Below are positions 1-9,710 of a stretch of 64,000 nt of DNA, piece by piece. The DNA is from Chitinophaga pinensis. GTDB taxonomy: Bacteria; Bacteroidota; Bacteroidia; Chitinophagales; CAMDFR01. Location: contig CAMDFR010000001.1 of NCBI GenBank assembly GCA_945897725.1, forward strand, positions 186,001 through 250,000. The letters are read 5' to 3'. The position numbers and the translations under genes are program-made. Below the pieces are notes generated by a model. It searched no databases. It had not been told where the DNA came from and saw only the letters and a list, made by a program, of their open reading frames with translations. Position 1 is the first letter of the stretch; each line of letters begins with the position of its first letter.

Positions 1-966
1 GAGAATAGAAAAAAGTGTAGCGCCACTCTCACCAACTGTATAGGAGCCAAACTCAGTAAAAATATGTGGTTCTTGTACACCATGGCTTTCACAAATATTT
101 TTTATTTGTAAAATGATTTCCTCCGCCATATACTCATAATCGAAATTAAAATCGAGTTTGTTCTTAATCGGGAAACCGCCTCCTATGTTTAAGGAATCTA
201 GTGTTGGGCAAATCTTTTTCAAATCGCAATAAATATTCACACATTTATTTAGCTCACTCCAATAATAAGCAGAATCTTGAATACCAGTATTAATGAAAAA
301 ATGAAGCATTTTCATTTCCACCATTTTATTCTTTTTTATATTGTCCTTATAAAACTGTAAAATATCCTTATATCCAATACCCAAACGCGAGGTATAGAAT
401 TCAAATTTAGGTTCCTCCTCACTTGCTATTCTAATACCAATCTTTGTATAGTGCTCTATCTTGCCATACAATTCGTCAAATTCATGCATGTTATCAATAA
501 TTGGAATCACATTTGTGAAACCTGTGTTAATGAGTCTTGCAATGTTGTCGATATATTGTCCTCGTTTAAATCCATTACACACGATTAACTTATGTCGATC
601 AATTAATCCTTGCTCCAATAGCGCATCAATAATATTAATGTCAAATGCTGATGAAGTTTCTAGGTGCACTTCATTTCGAATCACCTCTTCTAACACAAAG
701 GAGAAATGCGAACTTTTTGTGCAGTAACAAAAATTATAGGTGCCGTTATAGTCTGCTTTCGCAATAGCAACATTAAACATCCGTTTTGCCTTTTGAATTT
801 GAGAAGCAATCTTTGGCAAGTATGAAATTTTTAGTGGTGTACCATACTGTTTAATGATATCCATCATAGCAATATCATGAAAATAAAGTTCATCATCTAC
901 CACTTTAAATTCCTCTTGTGGCCATTCAAATGTTTGTTCAATTAGATCAACATACTTGTTTTTCAT
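1..966 (-). CDS. speA: Biosynthetic arginine decarboxylase (partial, runs off left edge)
   Basis: Pyridoxal-phosphate enzyme of the Orn/DAP/Arg decarboxylase 2 family that converts L-arginine to agmatine, the entry to polyamine synthesis in the cytoplasm. Only the first 322 codons are in the window; the Bacteroidota form is about 460 residues, so roughly the last third is missing. Visible marks: the PLP-lysine stretch YNFCYCTKSSH (lysine at about residue 84), HFFINTGIQDSAYYW, and the glycine-rich phosphate-binding segment LNIGGGFPIKN near residue 265, followed by HIFTEFGSYTVGESG. The reading frame is open from the edge to ATG 966. No ATG lies upstream before a stop, and a good promoter 23 bases upstream supports this start. 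The gene stands alone, transcribed leftwards. Confidence 0.93.
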   Translation of the reverse strand, partial: MKNKYVDLIEQTFEWPQEEFKVVDDELYFHDIAMMDIIKQYGTPLKISYLPKIASQIQKAKRMFNVAIAKADYNGTYNFCYCTKSSHFSFVLEEVIRNEVHLETSSAFDINIIDALLEQGLIDRHKLIVCNGFKRGQYIDNIARLINTGFTNVIPIIDNMHEFDELYGKIEHYTKIGIRIASEEEPKFEFYTSRLGIGYKDILQFYKDNIKKNKMVEMKMLHFFINTGIQDSAYYWSELNKCVNIYCDLKKICPTLDSLNIGGGFPIKNKLDFNFDYEYMAEEIILQIKNICESHGVQEPHIFTEFGSYTVGESGATLFSIL

Positions 967-993
967 CTCAATAATTTCTTTTGATTTGGTATT

Positions 994-1026
994 CAAATAT
1001 AATCTAAATGAGTTGGATGGACCAAA
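994..1026 (-). promoter_or_regulatory. Promoter of the arginine decarboxylase gene
   Basis: On the minus strand TTTG (1026-1023), a 21-base spacer and TATATTTG (1001-994) match the Bacteroidota -33/-7 consensus TTTG-N19-TAnnTTTG. The predicted transcript starts near 989 and gives a leader of about 23 bases before ATG 966. Confidence 0.65.
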
Positions 1027-1073
1027 TTAATATAATCCAAGTGAGTTAACTTAAACTTAAATCACTAAAACAC

Positions 1074-1778
1074 CTAAATTGCTGATGCAATAGTGAGCAC
1101 ACTAAGCTTACATTGCCACTTATTTATAATGGTATATGCGCATGCTTCAAGGGTGGAACCAGTTGTTACCACATCATCTACCAATACTACATGCTTATCA
1201 ATAAATGCATTTGACTCCTTAACTTTAAAGACATTTTCGACATTTTCCCATCTCTGAATTCTATTTTTTCCTGTTTGAGAATCCGTGTTCACAACTTTCT
1301 CAAGCAGCAAGTTAGACCAAGGAATCTTCAATTTTTCCGATAATCCTTTTGCAAAGTAATCACTTTGGTTATATCCTCTTTGCCTTAATTTTTTATAGTG
1401 CAATGGAATAGGTATTATTAAGTCAGCTTGAGTAAACACCACCTCATCGTTCAATAATTGTTGAGCATATAATTGTCCAACTCGCTCTCCTACCATAGTA
1501 TTGTTTCTATATTTTAGCTGGTGCATTAATTGTTGAACCCTTCCTGTCTTCAAAAAGAGGTAAAAGGAGGCTGCGTGAAGTAGGGGAAGTCTACCCCAAA
1601 ACTTCTTCATGATTGGATTTTCCTGACTTAAATGATAATGGGTCAAGGGTAGCCTCAGCTCACACGAAATACAAATCACCTGTTCGTTTTCTGATAAATA
1701 AGCATTGCAGGCTGCACATAAATTAGGATATAACAGATTCAGTATATCCTTTTGAATCATCTTAGCAGATTGGTACAT
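1074..1778 (-). CDS. comF: ComF family phosphoribosyltransferase-like protein
   Basis: A 234-residue ComF/GntX-type protein. The family is linked to DNA uptake in competent bacteria and to DNA processing; the exact reaction is not settled. The N-terminus carries a four-cysteine zinc site, C21-x2-C24 and C36-x2-C39. The C-terminal half is a type I phosphoribosyltransferase fold with the PRPP loop VVLVDDVVTTGSTLEAC near residues 197-213. RQRGYNQS, another family signature, lies before it. Length is normal for the family. It lies 113 bases downstream of radA on the same strand, so the two could be co-transcribed; both are DNA-repair or competence type genes. M7 is an alternative start. Confidence 0.88.
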   Translation of the reverse strand: MYQSAKMIQKDILNLLYPNLCAACNAYLSENEQVICISCELRLPLTHYHLSQENPIMKKFWGRLPLLHAASFYLFLKTGRVQQLMHQLKYRNNTMVGERVGQLYAQQLLNDEVVFTQADLIIPIPLHYKKLRQRGYNQSDYFAKGLSEKLKIPWSNLLLEKVVNTDSQTGKNRIQRWENVENVFKVKESNAFIDKHVVLVDDVVTTGSTLEACAYTIINKWQCKLSVLTIASAI

Positions 1779-1891
1779 TGAAACGAAATTACACTTTTAA
1801 AAAGCTCAAATCTGATAGATCATTCAAGCATATAAAAGGACCAATTGACGATCAAATACTTTGTACTTTGATAAGTGGTAAGGAGACAAAA

Positions 1892-3265
1892 CTAAAATAG
1901 GTGTGCCAACAATTCATATACTTTAGCAATGTATACTATTTCGATATTCCCATTCAGTACCTGAATATGATTTTGTGAGTAGGCGCTTAGAAATATTTTT
2001 TCAAAACCTAATTTTTCAGCTTCTACAATACGTTGATCGAGTCTATTTACTGAACGAATTTCGCCACTTAACCCTACCTCCCCAGCAAAGGCATATTTGT
2101 ATGAAATAGGCTGGTCTTCGTAACTGCTCATGATACTGGCAATCACCGCCAAATCTGTTGCTGGATCACTAATTTTTATTCCTCCGGTAATATTTAAAAA
2201 AACATCTTTCATGGCTAATTTATAATTAGCTCTTTTTTCCAATACCGCCAACAACATATGCATTCTTCTTATATCGAATCCTGTGGCACTTCTTTGGGCT
2301 GTTCCATAGACTGAGTTGCCTACTAATGCCTGCACCTCAACCATCATTGGCCTCATTCCTTCAATATTTGAAGAGATGGAGATGCCACTCATTGCCTCAG
2401 ACCTATCGGTAAGTAATAACTGCGATGGATTGGTCACAACTTTTAATCCCTGACGATCCATTTCATAAATACCAATTTCAGCTGTTGAACCAAATCTGTT
2501 TTTGTGCGTCCGTAATAGTCGATAAATATAATTGGTGTCACCTTCAAATTGCAAGACAACATCCACAATATGTTCTAAGACTTTTGGACCAGCAATACTT
2601 CCATCTTTTGTGATATGCCCAACCAATATCACAATCACTCCATTTTCTTTTGCAAATCGCTGAAATTCTGCTGCACACTCTCTAATCTGAGATACAGATC
2701 CGGGAGTACTTTCGATCAAATCCGTGTATACCGTTTGTATGGAATCTACAATAAGAATATTAGGTTGAACCTCTTTGCAGTGCTGAAACATTCTTTGAGA
2801 ATTTGTTTCTGTTAACACGAGAAAATTGTCATTCTTTTTATTCACTCGTTCTGCACGAAGTTTGATCTGAGAAGCGGACTCCTCTCCTGTAATATATAAG
2901 ATCTTTTGGTCAGTAATAGTGAGACCAATCTGAAGAAGCAAAGTTGATTTACCTATACCTGGTTCGCCTCCCAATAGAATGAGTGAGCCTTTCACAAGGC
3001 CGCCTCCCAACACACGATCTAACTCCGAATCCTTAGTAGAAACTCTTTCATTTGGATTTTCAACTATTTCATCTAATGCCTGTGGTTTTGATGCATATAC
3101 ATCTCTATTATTTTTTTCGCGCCATGTATACTTTTCTTCTTCCTTTTTATTTACTAGTTCTTCTACATATGTATTCCATTCGTTGCAAGCTGGACACTTA
3201 CCAATCCATTTGGCAGATTGAGCGCCACAACTTTGACAGAAAAAAACTGACTTTGACTTTGCCAT
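1892..3265 (-). CDS. radA: DNA repair protein RadA/Sms
   Basis: RadA is a RecA-like, DnaB-type branch-migration helicase that acts in recombinational repair in the cytoplasm. The 457-residue protein has every family part in order: zinc finger C10-x2-C13...C24-x2-C27, Walker A GEPGIGKST at residues 100-108, a Walker B region (ILIVDSIQTV), the RadA-specific KNRFG motif near residue 255, and a C-terminal Lon-like P domain (VGLSGEIRSVNR). Length is typical. The start lies only 4 bases downstream of the stop of the PD40 protein gene at 3270, so the two are probably on one mRNA although unrelated in function. Confidence 0.96.
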   Translation of the reverse strand: MAKSKSVFFCQSCGAQSAKWIGKCPACNEWNTYVEELVNKKEEEKYTWREKNNRDVYASKPQALDEIVENPNERVSTKDSELDRVLGGGLVKGSLILLGGEPGIGKSTLLLQIGLTITDQKILYITGEESASQIKLRAERVNKKNDNFLVLTETNSQRMFQHCKEVQPNILIVDSIQTVYTDLIESTPGSVSQIRECAAEFQRFAKENGVIVILVGHITKDGSIAGPKVLEHIVDVVLQFEGDTNYIYRLLRTHKNRFGSTAEIGIYEMDRQGLKVVTNPSQLLLTDRSEAMSGISISSNIEGMRPMMVEVQALVGNSVYGTAQRSATGFDIRRMHMLLAVLEKRANYKLAMKDVFLNITGGIKISDPATDLAVIASIMSSYEDQPISYKYAFAGEVGLSGEIRSVNRLDQRIVEAEKLGFEKIFLSAYSQNHIQVLNGNIEIVYIAKVYELLAHLF

Positions 3266-3269
3266 ACTT

Positions 3270-5378
3270 CTATTTATAAGTAAGATAGAGTTTGTACCAA
3301 TCTTGATTTCTTGATGTGGACTTTACCTTAATAATTTGTTTGTTAATATTGATGTCTTTTATAAAATACTTATTAATGATATCCTCTAAGGAGGAAGGAA
3401 CAGGGAAATCATTCTTTGCATTATCCGTTGTAATAAGTTGAATTGTTAACTCTGCTTTAATATTTTCATTTTTATTAAAAGAACTTGCTATCGGTTTTAT
3501 GGTTTCATCAAAATCATTGTAAGTACGAATTTCGTCATCCAACACAAACAAACTATCTAAAAAAAGAATGTTGTTTTTTTGAATTTGATGCAGTTGAATA
3601 TTGTTAATAAAGCCTCCTGGTGATTTAAAACTCTGCAACATAAACACGGTATCATAGGTATTGTAAGCGTCTGCCCTTACCTTTAGTTTAACCTGTTTAT
3701 CCGTCGGCAATTGAAAACTATACTTTCTATTTTGTTTGTTGATTGTTGTAGTATAAATCACCCGCTCCTTGTTGTTTGATATGTCTATCAACTCCACTAC
3801 ACACTGCTTCACCTTTGGTGCACTACTATCATAATCCACAAAGTAAACTTTGCCTTCAATATTAATGATTGGCTCCATAAATAAGTTAATCATTAATTTC
3901 TGTCCTTCTTCAAGATTTCCAATATTGATGCTTGTATCTATGTCGATATAGTTGTCTTGTTTTACCTTAATTCTATACTTCTTGTTTTGTTCAATAGCAA
4001 TCGAGTGCAGTTGTGAAGTGTCACTATAATATATTCTTACTGCATTCTCATCAACTGATAATTTATAATTTTCCTGTGTTTTATAATTGGAAGATACTGT
4101 AATGCTCATGTCGTTTTTTTCGACCTCAAACTTATATACTTTATGGTCACCAGACGATGTTGGTGTTTCTCTATTAGATTCTAAAAAGCCCTCCCTATCT
4201 ACTGTTCGATAGAAGAAATCATCTGCACCTGAATTAAAAGGCATATTTAAATTAACGATAGACTCGTTAACTTCTCTTTTGTAGGAAAAGATATCAAAGC
4301 CTCCAAAGTTGTTTCTTGCATTATTCGTACTAAAATAAATAGTGGCATTTTGTTTGTTATAAAAAGGGGTTATCTCATCGAAGGTTGAGTTAATTTCATT
4401 TGGCAATATGGAGTCTTTAACTACTTTAAAATCTGAATTTAACTCCGCAAAATAAATATCTAATCCACCCTTTCCATCAGGTTTGTTTGAAGAATAATAC
4501 AGATAATAATCTTGGTTTATTTTGACGATAGAACCATAAAGACTATTATATCCCTCAACATTGATTGGATATTCAAACACTACTGGCCTTTCCCAAATTC
4601 CATCTATTTTTCTTGCATATAAAACTTGAGAGGCCGATGAATTTACACCATTTGTTTTTCTGGAGAAAATCAAAATATTGCCATCTTCAGAGACAAACAC
4701 ATCGCCTTGGAGTGTGTTTTCCGAATTTATATAAGTGGGAAGGATTGAGGAATCGCTATGAATCGTAACAATTTTTCTTTTTTCAATCACATCATTTTTG
4801 GTTTCCGATGCCCATTTTTTTGTACTCTGCACATAGTAGAAACAACCCTTATTATCCATAGACGGGGAAAACATTTCTGCTGTAGAAGATAATAATTGGA
4901 TGCTTTTAGGTTTTTGAACACGCGCGAATTTTAACATAGAATCGCAACGAGACAATGACTCGTTCAACACAATTTTAAAACTATCAGAGCTAAATAAATA
5001 ATTATCTGCAAAGGTTTTAAATTCACTTTTAGAAAGCGACAAATCTCCTTTTCTAAAATATGCTTCAGCGAGATAATATCGACAAATTGGAAACTTTAAA
5101 TAGTATTTATTAATGATTGTTTTGAATACTTCTATGGCTTCACTATACTTTTCAATTTTCAGATAGTTAAGTCCAATCTGCATTAACTGCGCTGGGCTCA
5201 ACTTTTGAGAGGCAATTAAAATTTCATAATAATTGGAGGCTAACGCTATTTCGTTTTTACTTTCTAGTGTGGTTTTAGATTGTAAGTCTTTTTTGAAATT
5301 CCCTGTTGCTTGAAAATCACTCTGGGCAATCAACAACATTTGGGATATGAATAAAAAAAAGGTAAAAAAAATACGCAT
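3270..5378 (-). CDS. TPR/PD40 envelope protein with degenerate OmpA-like C-terminus
   Basis: A 702-residue exported protein, paralogous to the next gene upstream (5454-7601). Visible in order: signal peptide (residues 1-19, hydrophobic FFTFFLFISQMLLI), TPR-like helices at about 50-160, PD40/WD40-like beta-propeller repeats at about 165-400 (for example YFSTNNARNNFGGFDIF), then carboxypeptidase-regulatory-like beta domains at about 410-590. The last 100 residues (from ILFLDSLFVLDDEI) follow the layout of an OmpA domain but lack the GHTD and NxxLSxxRA peptidoglycan-binding residues, so it probably does not anchor to the wall. Function unknown; a T9SS or envelope scaffold role is inferred from its paralogue. 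A strong terminator hairpin ends 15 bases before its start codon, so expression needs read-through or a start site I cannot see. Confidence 0.8.
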   Translation of the reverse strand: MRIFFTFFLFISQMLLIAQSDFQATGNFKKDLQSKTTLESKNEIALASNYYEILIASQKLSPAQLMQIGLNYLKIEKYSEAIEVFKTIINKYYLKFPICRYYLAEAYFRKGDLSLSKSEFKTFADNYLFSSDSFKIVLNESLSRCDSMLKFARVQKPKSIQLLSSTAEMFSPSMDNKGCFYYVQSTKKWASETKNDVIEKRKIVTIHSDSSILPTYINSENTLQGDVFVSEDGNILIFSRKTNGVNSSASQVLYARKIDGIWERPVVFEYPINVEGYNSLYGSIVKINQDYYLYYSSNKPDGKGGLDIYFAELNSDFKVVKDSILPNEINSTFDEITPFYNKQNATIYFSTNNARNNFGGFDIFSYKREVNESIVNLNMPFNSGADDFFYRTVDREGFLESNRETPTSSGDHKVYKFEVEKNDMSITVSSNYKTQENYKLSVDENAVRIYYSDTSQLHSIAIEQNKKYRIKVKQDNYIDIDTSINIGNLEEGQKLMINLFMEPIINIEGKVYFVDYDSSAPKVKQCVVELIDISNNKERVIYTTTINKQNRKYSFQLPTDKQVKLKVRADAYNTYDTVFMLQSFKSPGGFINNIQLHQIQKNNILFLDSLFVLDDEIRTYNDFDETIKPIASSFNKNENIKAELTIQLITTDNAKNDFPVPSSLEDIINKYFIKDININKQIIKVKSTSRNQDWYKLYLTYK

Positions 5379-5384
5379 TATACT

Positions 5385-5421
5385 AAAAATAAAAAGGAGT
5401 TCTGCTTCTGCAGAACTCCTT
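5385..5421 (-). terminator. Intrinsic terminator between two PD40 genes
   Basis: A perfect 12-bp stem, arms at 5394-5405 and 5410-5421 with a 4-base loop, is followed on the minus strand by a T-rich run (5393-5385). It ends transcription of the 5454-7601 gene, but lies within 16 bases of the next start codon at 5378. Confidence 0.85.
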
Positions 5422-5453
5422 CCAAATATATAAAATTTTATTTTATGCCTTCT

Positions 5454-7601
5454 CTATTTCTTTTCACCTACAACAATGAATTCTACCCTTCTATTCATTT
5501 GTCGTCCATCAGGATTATCTGTGCCGTCTGGCTTTTTATTTGGTACTAAAGGCGCTTTTTTACCATAAGTCTTTACAACCGTATTAGAACTAGGAATATC
5601 TTTTGACAAAATGTATCTATTCACCGCTGCTGCTCTTTTTAAACCAAGTGAATCATTATAAATATCTCGACCAATATCATCTGTATGACCACCTACCTCA
5701 ACTACATAATTTGGAAACTGCTTAATAAAGGCAAGCACTTTATTTAATGTGTCGGGTGCTTCTGGGCGTAAACCAAATTTATCATAGTCGAAAAACACTA
5801 TCCCAATTTTTGTTCCTACATAAGTGAAGGTTCTTTTTAAGGTCATTTCTGTAATGATACTTTCTGGCTTGTATTCGCCTATATTCAAAGATACTTTTGA
5901 ATCTTCAAAATCAGTCTTTTTAGCTGAAAGATAAATAGCCTCATTTTCCTTATCAATGATCACTGAAAATCTTCCGTCTTTTACAGTAGCCTTTGTCAAC
6001 AATGAATTGTCCGAAGTTTTGCGAATTTCTACAACCCCCTCTTTCGTAGCAGATTTTACTCCATTGATATCTTCTGTAACGGTGCCCATCACAGTTACGT
6101 TTCCTCTTACCATTCTTGCAGCATAAACATCATCCGAACAAGTTTCGCATTTCACAGCATTGCCTCCTTTTCTATTAGACACCACATATCCTAATCCGAA
6201 ATTCTTTGCTGGTCTAAAATAATAATCATCGGCACTAGAATTAATTACTGTTCCTAGATTGGATAGGTTTTTCCACTCTGTACCATCCTCGCTTTGTAGC
6301 GCTTTAAAAACATCCAAGCCACCTAAATTAATTTGACCATCTGAAGAAAAATACAAAGTTCTTGACTCTGCATCAAAGAAAGGCGTAACCTCATTTCCTG
6401 TTGTATTTATTGCGCTTCCCGCATTTTTAGCACGACCAAATTCACCACTCTCGCTTTTAATTGAATAGTAGATATCAAAAGCGCCTCTACCAGACAATCG
6501 ATTAGAAGCAAAATACAATATTTCTTTCCCTTCTGCGTTCACATAAATCATAGGATTTTTGCTAGCAGATGTCACATCATTGATATTCTCATTGAGTGGT
6601 TTACCTACTGTCCAACCTGTTCCATTGTTTTCACTTACAAATATTTTAGAGCTCACTACGCCCGATTCATCTTCCGACTTTCGTGTATAATACATCGATT
6701 TTCCATCTGCAGAAACGTAGGCATCACTTGAGTTTGCCATCTGAGCATTGATGTCAGAACTAAACTCAGTTGCCGCGGACCAATCACCTGCAAATTTTTT
6801 AGATTCGTAAAACTTAGAATATACTTTTGATGTTCCTGCTACAGTTAAATTATATGGATCACTGCCTCTTTGACTTGAAAAGTAAAGATTAAAAGGGTCT
6901 AGAGAAAAGGGAGCATAATCATTAAACGCCGTATTGATATTTCCATTTAAAGAGTTTAACTTATACTCAACAGGCCTTTGCGATAAAGTATCTGCCATCT
7001 CCATTCCTTGAATCTCACGTCGTGCAAATTTTTTCATGCTTAGCATCTCTTCCTTTTTATAATCTTTAGCAAGGAAAGATTTAAAAGTATCTATTGCTAC
7101 AGGGTAATTCCCTATTGCTTTTAAGGCCAAACCTTGATTATATTTTGTAAGCGGAAATTTCTTTAAGCCTTTCTTAGTTTGTGACAATTTTGAATAGAAA
7201 TTTTCTGCGTTAACATAATTACGTGATTTCATATTGGCATCTGCCAATAATGCCAAGAGTTTCCATTTTTTAGGCTTTTCATTTAAAGCAGACTGAAAAT
7301 AATCGCATGCATCAAAATAATAACCCTTCGACATCATTTGAATTCCTCCTTTTTTCTTCTTGCCAAACTTCATCGTTGCTAGTGATTCATTCACTACTTT
7401 ACCTACCTGAACCTCGTTAGAGCTTTTCGCTGTTTTTTCTTTTACTTTCTCAGGTTTAGCTACAACAGCAACTGTATCTTTAGGAGCCTTTTCTTTTTTG
7501 ACAGTGGTGCTGCCACCAGCAGTACTTTGAGAAAAAATTGACATTCCTGAGAAAATCAATATAATGAATAATGCTTTGTGAAGCATAGCTGAAAATTTCA
7601 T
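5454..7601 (-). CDS. PorE-like TPR/PD40/CRD/OmpA outer-membrane-associated protein
   Basis: A 715-residue exported protein with the domain order known for PorE, the T9SS protein that ties the machinery to peptidoglycan: signal peptide (to about residue 27), a lysine/valine-rich linker, TPRs at about 90-200, PD40 beta-propeller at about 225-500 (YFSSQRGSDPYNL, YFASNRLSGRGAFDIYYS, YFSSDGQINLGGLDVFKA), a carboxypeptidase-regulatory-like domain at about 503-590, and an OmpA C-terminal domain from about 600 with GHTDDIGRDIYNDSLGLKRA and QMNRRVEF. The wall-binding Asp/Arg positions look intact. Bacteroidota encode several such proteins, so PorE itself is inference. It is divergent from an OmpA lipoprotein gene and preceded by its own promoter. 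Confidence 0.82.
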   Translation of the reverse strand: MKFSAMLHKALFIILIFSGMSIFSQSTAGGSTTVKKEKAPKDTVAVVAKPEKVKEKTAKSSNEVQVGKVVNESLATMKFGKKKKGGIQMMSKGYYFDACDYFQSALNEKPKKWKLLALLADANMKSRNYVNAENFYSKLSQTKKGLKKFPLTKYNQGLALKAIGNYPVAIDTFKSFLAKDYKKEEMLSMKKFARREIQGMEMADTLSQRPVEYKLNSLNGNINTAFNDYAPFSLDPFNLYFSSQRGSDPYNLTVAGTSKVYSKFYESKKFAGDWSAATEFSSDINAQMANSSDAYVSADGKSMYYTRKSEDESGVVSSKIFVSENNGTGWTVGKPLNENINDVTSASKNPMIYVNAEGKEILYFASNRLSGRGAFDIYYSIKSESGEFGRAKNAGSAINTTGNEVTPFFDAESRTLYFSSDGQINLGGLDVFKALQSEDGTEWKNLSNLGTVINSSADDYYFRPAKNFGLGYVVSNRKGGNAVKCETCSDDVYAARMVRGNVTVMGTVTEDINGVKSATKEGVVEIRKTSDNSLLTKATVKDGRFSVIIDKENEAIYLSAKKTDFEDSKVSLNIGEYKPESIITEMTLKRTFTYVGTKIGIVFFDYDKFGLRPEAPDTLNKVLAFIKQFPNYVVEVGGHTDDIGRDIYNDSLGLKRAAAVNRYILSKDIPSSNTVVKTYGKKAPLVPNKKPDGTDNPDGRQMNRRVEFIVVGEKK

Positions 7602-7638
7602 AGTGATATTATTAGTTCGTTTTTTAATAAAAAGTGTG

Positions 7639-7672
7639 CAAAGCTATGATTTTCTTTCCACTATTTATCAAA
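7639..7672 (-). promoter_or_regulatory. Promoter of the PorE-like gene
   Basis: Minus strand TTTG (7672-7669), 22-base spacer, TAGCTTTG (7646-7639). The predicted start near 7634 leaves a leader of about 33 bases. Confidence 0.55.
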
Positions 7673-7717
7673 ATACTGATGTTAATATCAATGCCTACAA
7701 CCTATTCTAGCAAAGAG

Positions 7718-7725
7718 TAGATTTG
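7718..7725 (+). promoter_or_regulatory. Promoter -7 element of the OmpA lipoprotein gene
   Basis: TAGATTTG fits TAnnTTTG and sits 17 bases before ATG 7743, giving a short leader of about 13 bases. I do not see a clear -33 TTTG. Confidence 0.45.
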
Positions 7726-7742
7726 CAACAAACAAAATTAAA

Positions 7743-8702
7743 ATGAAATCATATCTTTTTCTATTCTTGATGTCTATCTCAATGATATCATGTGTTACAA
7801 GTAAAAAATTTAATGAGCAAAAGGCACTTGCAGACAAATACTTATTGCAAAGCAACGATTGTAGCGAAAAACTATCTAAAAATATGGCAGACATTGCCGA
7901 TCTTCAAGCAAAGAAGGATGCGCTACAAAATGAATACGATAATCTTAAAAATGATCATGTCAAATTAGAGGCTAAAGGCAAAGGAATGCAAAGACAAATT
8001 GATGAACTTAACAATCAAATTGATATACTTACTACACAAAATAAAACTCTATTAAGCAACTCTACTAAAGATCGCGAGGAACTAAATAATTCATTGATTC
8101 AAAAACAAGCCGAACTCTTCAAAAAAGAAAACGAAATTAATCGATTGGGAAAGGATTTAATGGAAAGAGAAAATAGGGTCAAGGAGCTTGAATCAATTTT
8201 GAACAAACAAGACTCCGCTACCACTTATTTAAAAAATAAATTGCTAGACGCATTGACTGGCTTCAACAGTAATGAGTTATCAATTGTCCAAAAAAACGGT
8301 AAAATATATGTATCCATGTCAGATAAGTTACTTTTCAAAAGCGGTTCATTTGCCTTAGGCGAAAAGGGAATTGATGCTTTAGGCAAGGTGGCTTCTGTTC
8401 TAAAAAAACAATCCAGTTTTGACATTCTAGTAGAAGGACATACCGACAACGTGCCCTATATAAATGCAGCTGGAACGATCAAAGACAATTGGGATCTAAG
8501 TGTGATGCGCGCGACAACTGTAGTGAAAGTGTTGGTAGACGACAATAAACTAGATCCAAAGAAGGTCATTGCCTCAGGACATGGGCCTTTTAACCCAGTT
8601 GCAAAAAATGATTCTGATGAGGGAAAAAGCAAAAATAGAAGAACCGAAATTATCTTATCTCCCGATTTACAAGACATTTATAATATTTTAAAAACAAAAT
8701 AA
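7743..8702 (+). CDS. OmpA family lipoprotein with coiled-coil stalk
   Basis: A 319-residue envelope protein. The N-terminus is a lipoprotein signal with lipobox SMISC (Cys17), so it is probably attached to a membrane by lipid. Residues about 30-160 form a long heptad-rich coiled coil (KKDALQNEYDNLKNDHVKLE). The C-terminal 140 residues are an OmpA/MotB peptidoglycan-binding domain with FKSGSFAL, VEGHTDNVPY, NWDLSVMRATTVVKVL and NRRTEIIL. Such proteins bridge the outer membrane and the cell wall. The gene is divergent from the PorE-like gene; tatC follows 88 bases downstream and may be co-transcribed. Confidence 0.88.
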   Translation: MKSYLFLFLMSISMISCVTSKKFNEQKALADKYLLQSNDCSEKLSKNMADIADLQAKKDALQNEYDNLKNDHVKLEAKGKGMQRQIDELNNQIDILTTQNKTLLSNSTKDREELNNSLIQKQAELFKKENEINRLGKDLMERENRVKELESILNKQDSATTYLKNKLLDALTGFNSNELSIVQKNGKIYVSMSDKLLFKSGSFALGEKGIDALGKVASVLKKQSSFDILVEGHTDNVPYINAAGTIKDNWDLSVMRATTVVKVLVDDNKLDPKKVIASGHGPFNPVAKNDSDEGKSKNRRTEIILSPDLQDIYNILKTK

Positions 8703-8790
8703 CACTACATTTATCATCTTTGCATTCCTTCAATAAATTTCCTGCTTGATGGAGATGCATTCATGTAAAAATATCAATTGACAGTTAAAG

Positions 8791-9654
8791 ATGATTAAGA
8801 CAATACTGGGGAGTTTTCAAAAAAAAGACAAAGAAACAGAGATGGGTTTTTTTGATCATCTAGAAACCCTAAGATGGCATATCATTCGTTCATTTATTGC
8901 CATATTGTTGGGAAGTACAGTCATCTTTATTTTTTATGACTGGTTTTTTGAAAATATCGTTTTTGCCCCAGGTAAACCCACCTTCATAACCTATACGTTT
9001 TTTTGCAAGGTCGGGGCAATGTTGCATACCGATCAGCTCTGTTTTCAATTTAAGGAACTAACCCTACTAAACACTGAACTATCTGGACAGCTAATGACGC
9101 AATTTACAACCGCATTTACAGGCGGTATTGTGGTCGCCTTCCCTTATATCTGTTTTGAAATTTGGAGTTTTGTTAAACCTGCCCTTCAAGAAAAAGAGCT
9201 GAGCAAAACAAGACCAATAATTCTTTATACCTCCCTTTTGTTTTTGACAGGTCTTTTATTCGGGTATTACATAATGACCCCATTCTGGCTCGCCTTTTCT
9301 CAATCCTTCACCATTTCGAAGTCTATTACTAATATGTTTTCCTTAGACAATTATATCAGTGGTGTATCTACTTTAATATTTAGTTGCGGACTTATTTTCG
9401 AATTACCAGTACTCATTTATTTTTTGTCAAAACTAGGATTGATGACCCCAAAATACATGAGAGAATATCGTCGGCATGCCTATGTAAGCATTGTTATTCT
9501 TGGGGCCATGATTACGCCACAAACGGATATATTTAGCCTAACGATGATTTGCCTTCCCCTTGTTGTGCTATACGAAGCCAGTATTTCTGTTTCTGCCCGG
9601 GTAGAAAAAAAGAAACGCCAGCTCGAATTTCAATTTCCCGACGATGAAGCATAA
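8791..9654 (+). CDS. tatC: Twin-arginine translocase subunit TatC
   Basis: TatC is the inner-membrane receptor of the Tat pathway, which exports folded proteins carrying twin-arginine signals. The 287-residue product has the cytoplasmic N-terminal signature FFDHLETLRWH, six hydrophobic segments and the conserved FEIWSFVKPALQEKE loop after the second. The stretch between segments 1 and 2 is longer than in E. coli, as is usual in Bacteroidota. No tatA or tatB lies nearby, which is also normal for this phylum. M22 (MGFFDHLE) is a possible shorter start. A short intergenic gap follows, containing a REP-like element. Confidence 0.93.
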   Translation: MIKTILGSFQKKDKETEMGFFDHLETLRWHIIRSFIAILLGSTVIFIFYDWFFENIVFAPGKPTFITYTFFCKVGAMLHTDQLCFQFKELTLLNTELSGQLMTQFTTAFTGGIVVAFPYICFEIWSFVKPALQEKELSKTRPIILYTSLLFLTGLLFGYYIMTPFWLAFSQSFTISKSITNMFSLDNYISGVSTLIFSCGLIFELPVLIYFLSKLGLMTPKYMREYRRHAYVSIVILGAMITPQTDIFSLTMICLPLVVLYEASISVSARVEKKKRQLEFQFPDDEA

Positions 9655-9710
9655 AGTTGGCTAAGGGAACAGTTATAGTAGTTCTCCTTTACTAACAATC
9701 TATATAATGG

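Noticed and set aside
461-727. 88-codon plus-strand frame
   Set aside because: It is the shadow of the arginine decarboxylase gene read on the minus strand.
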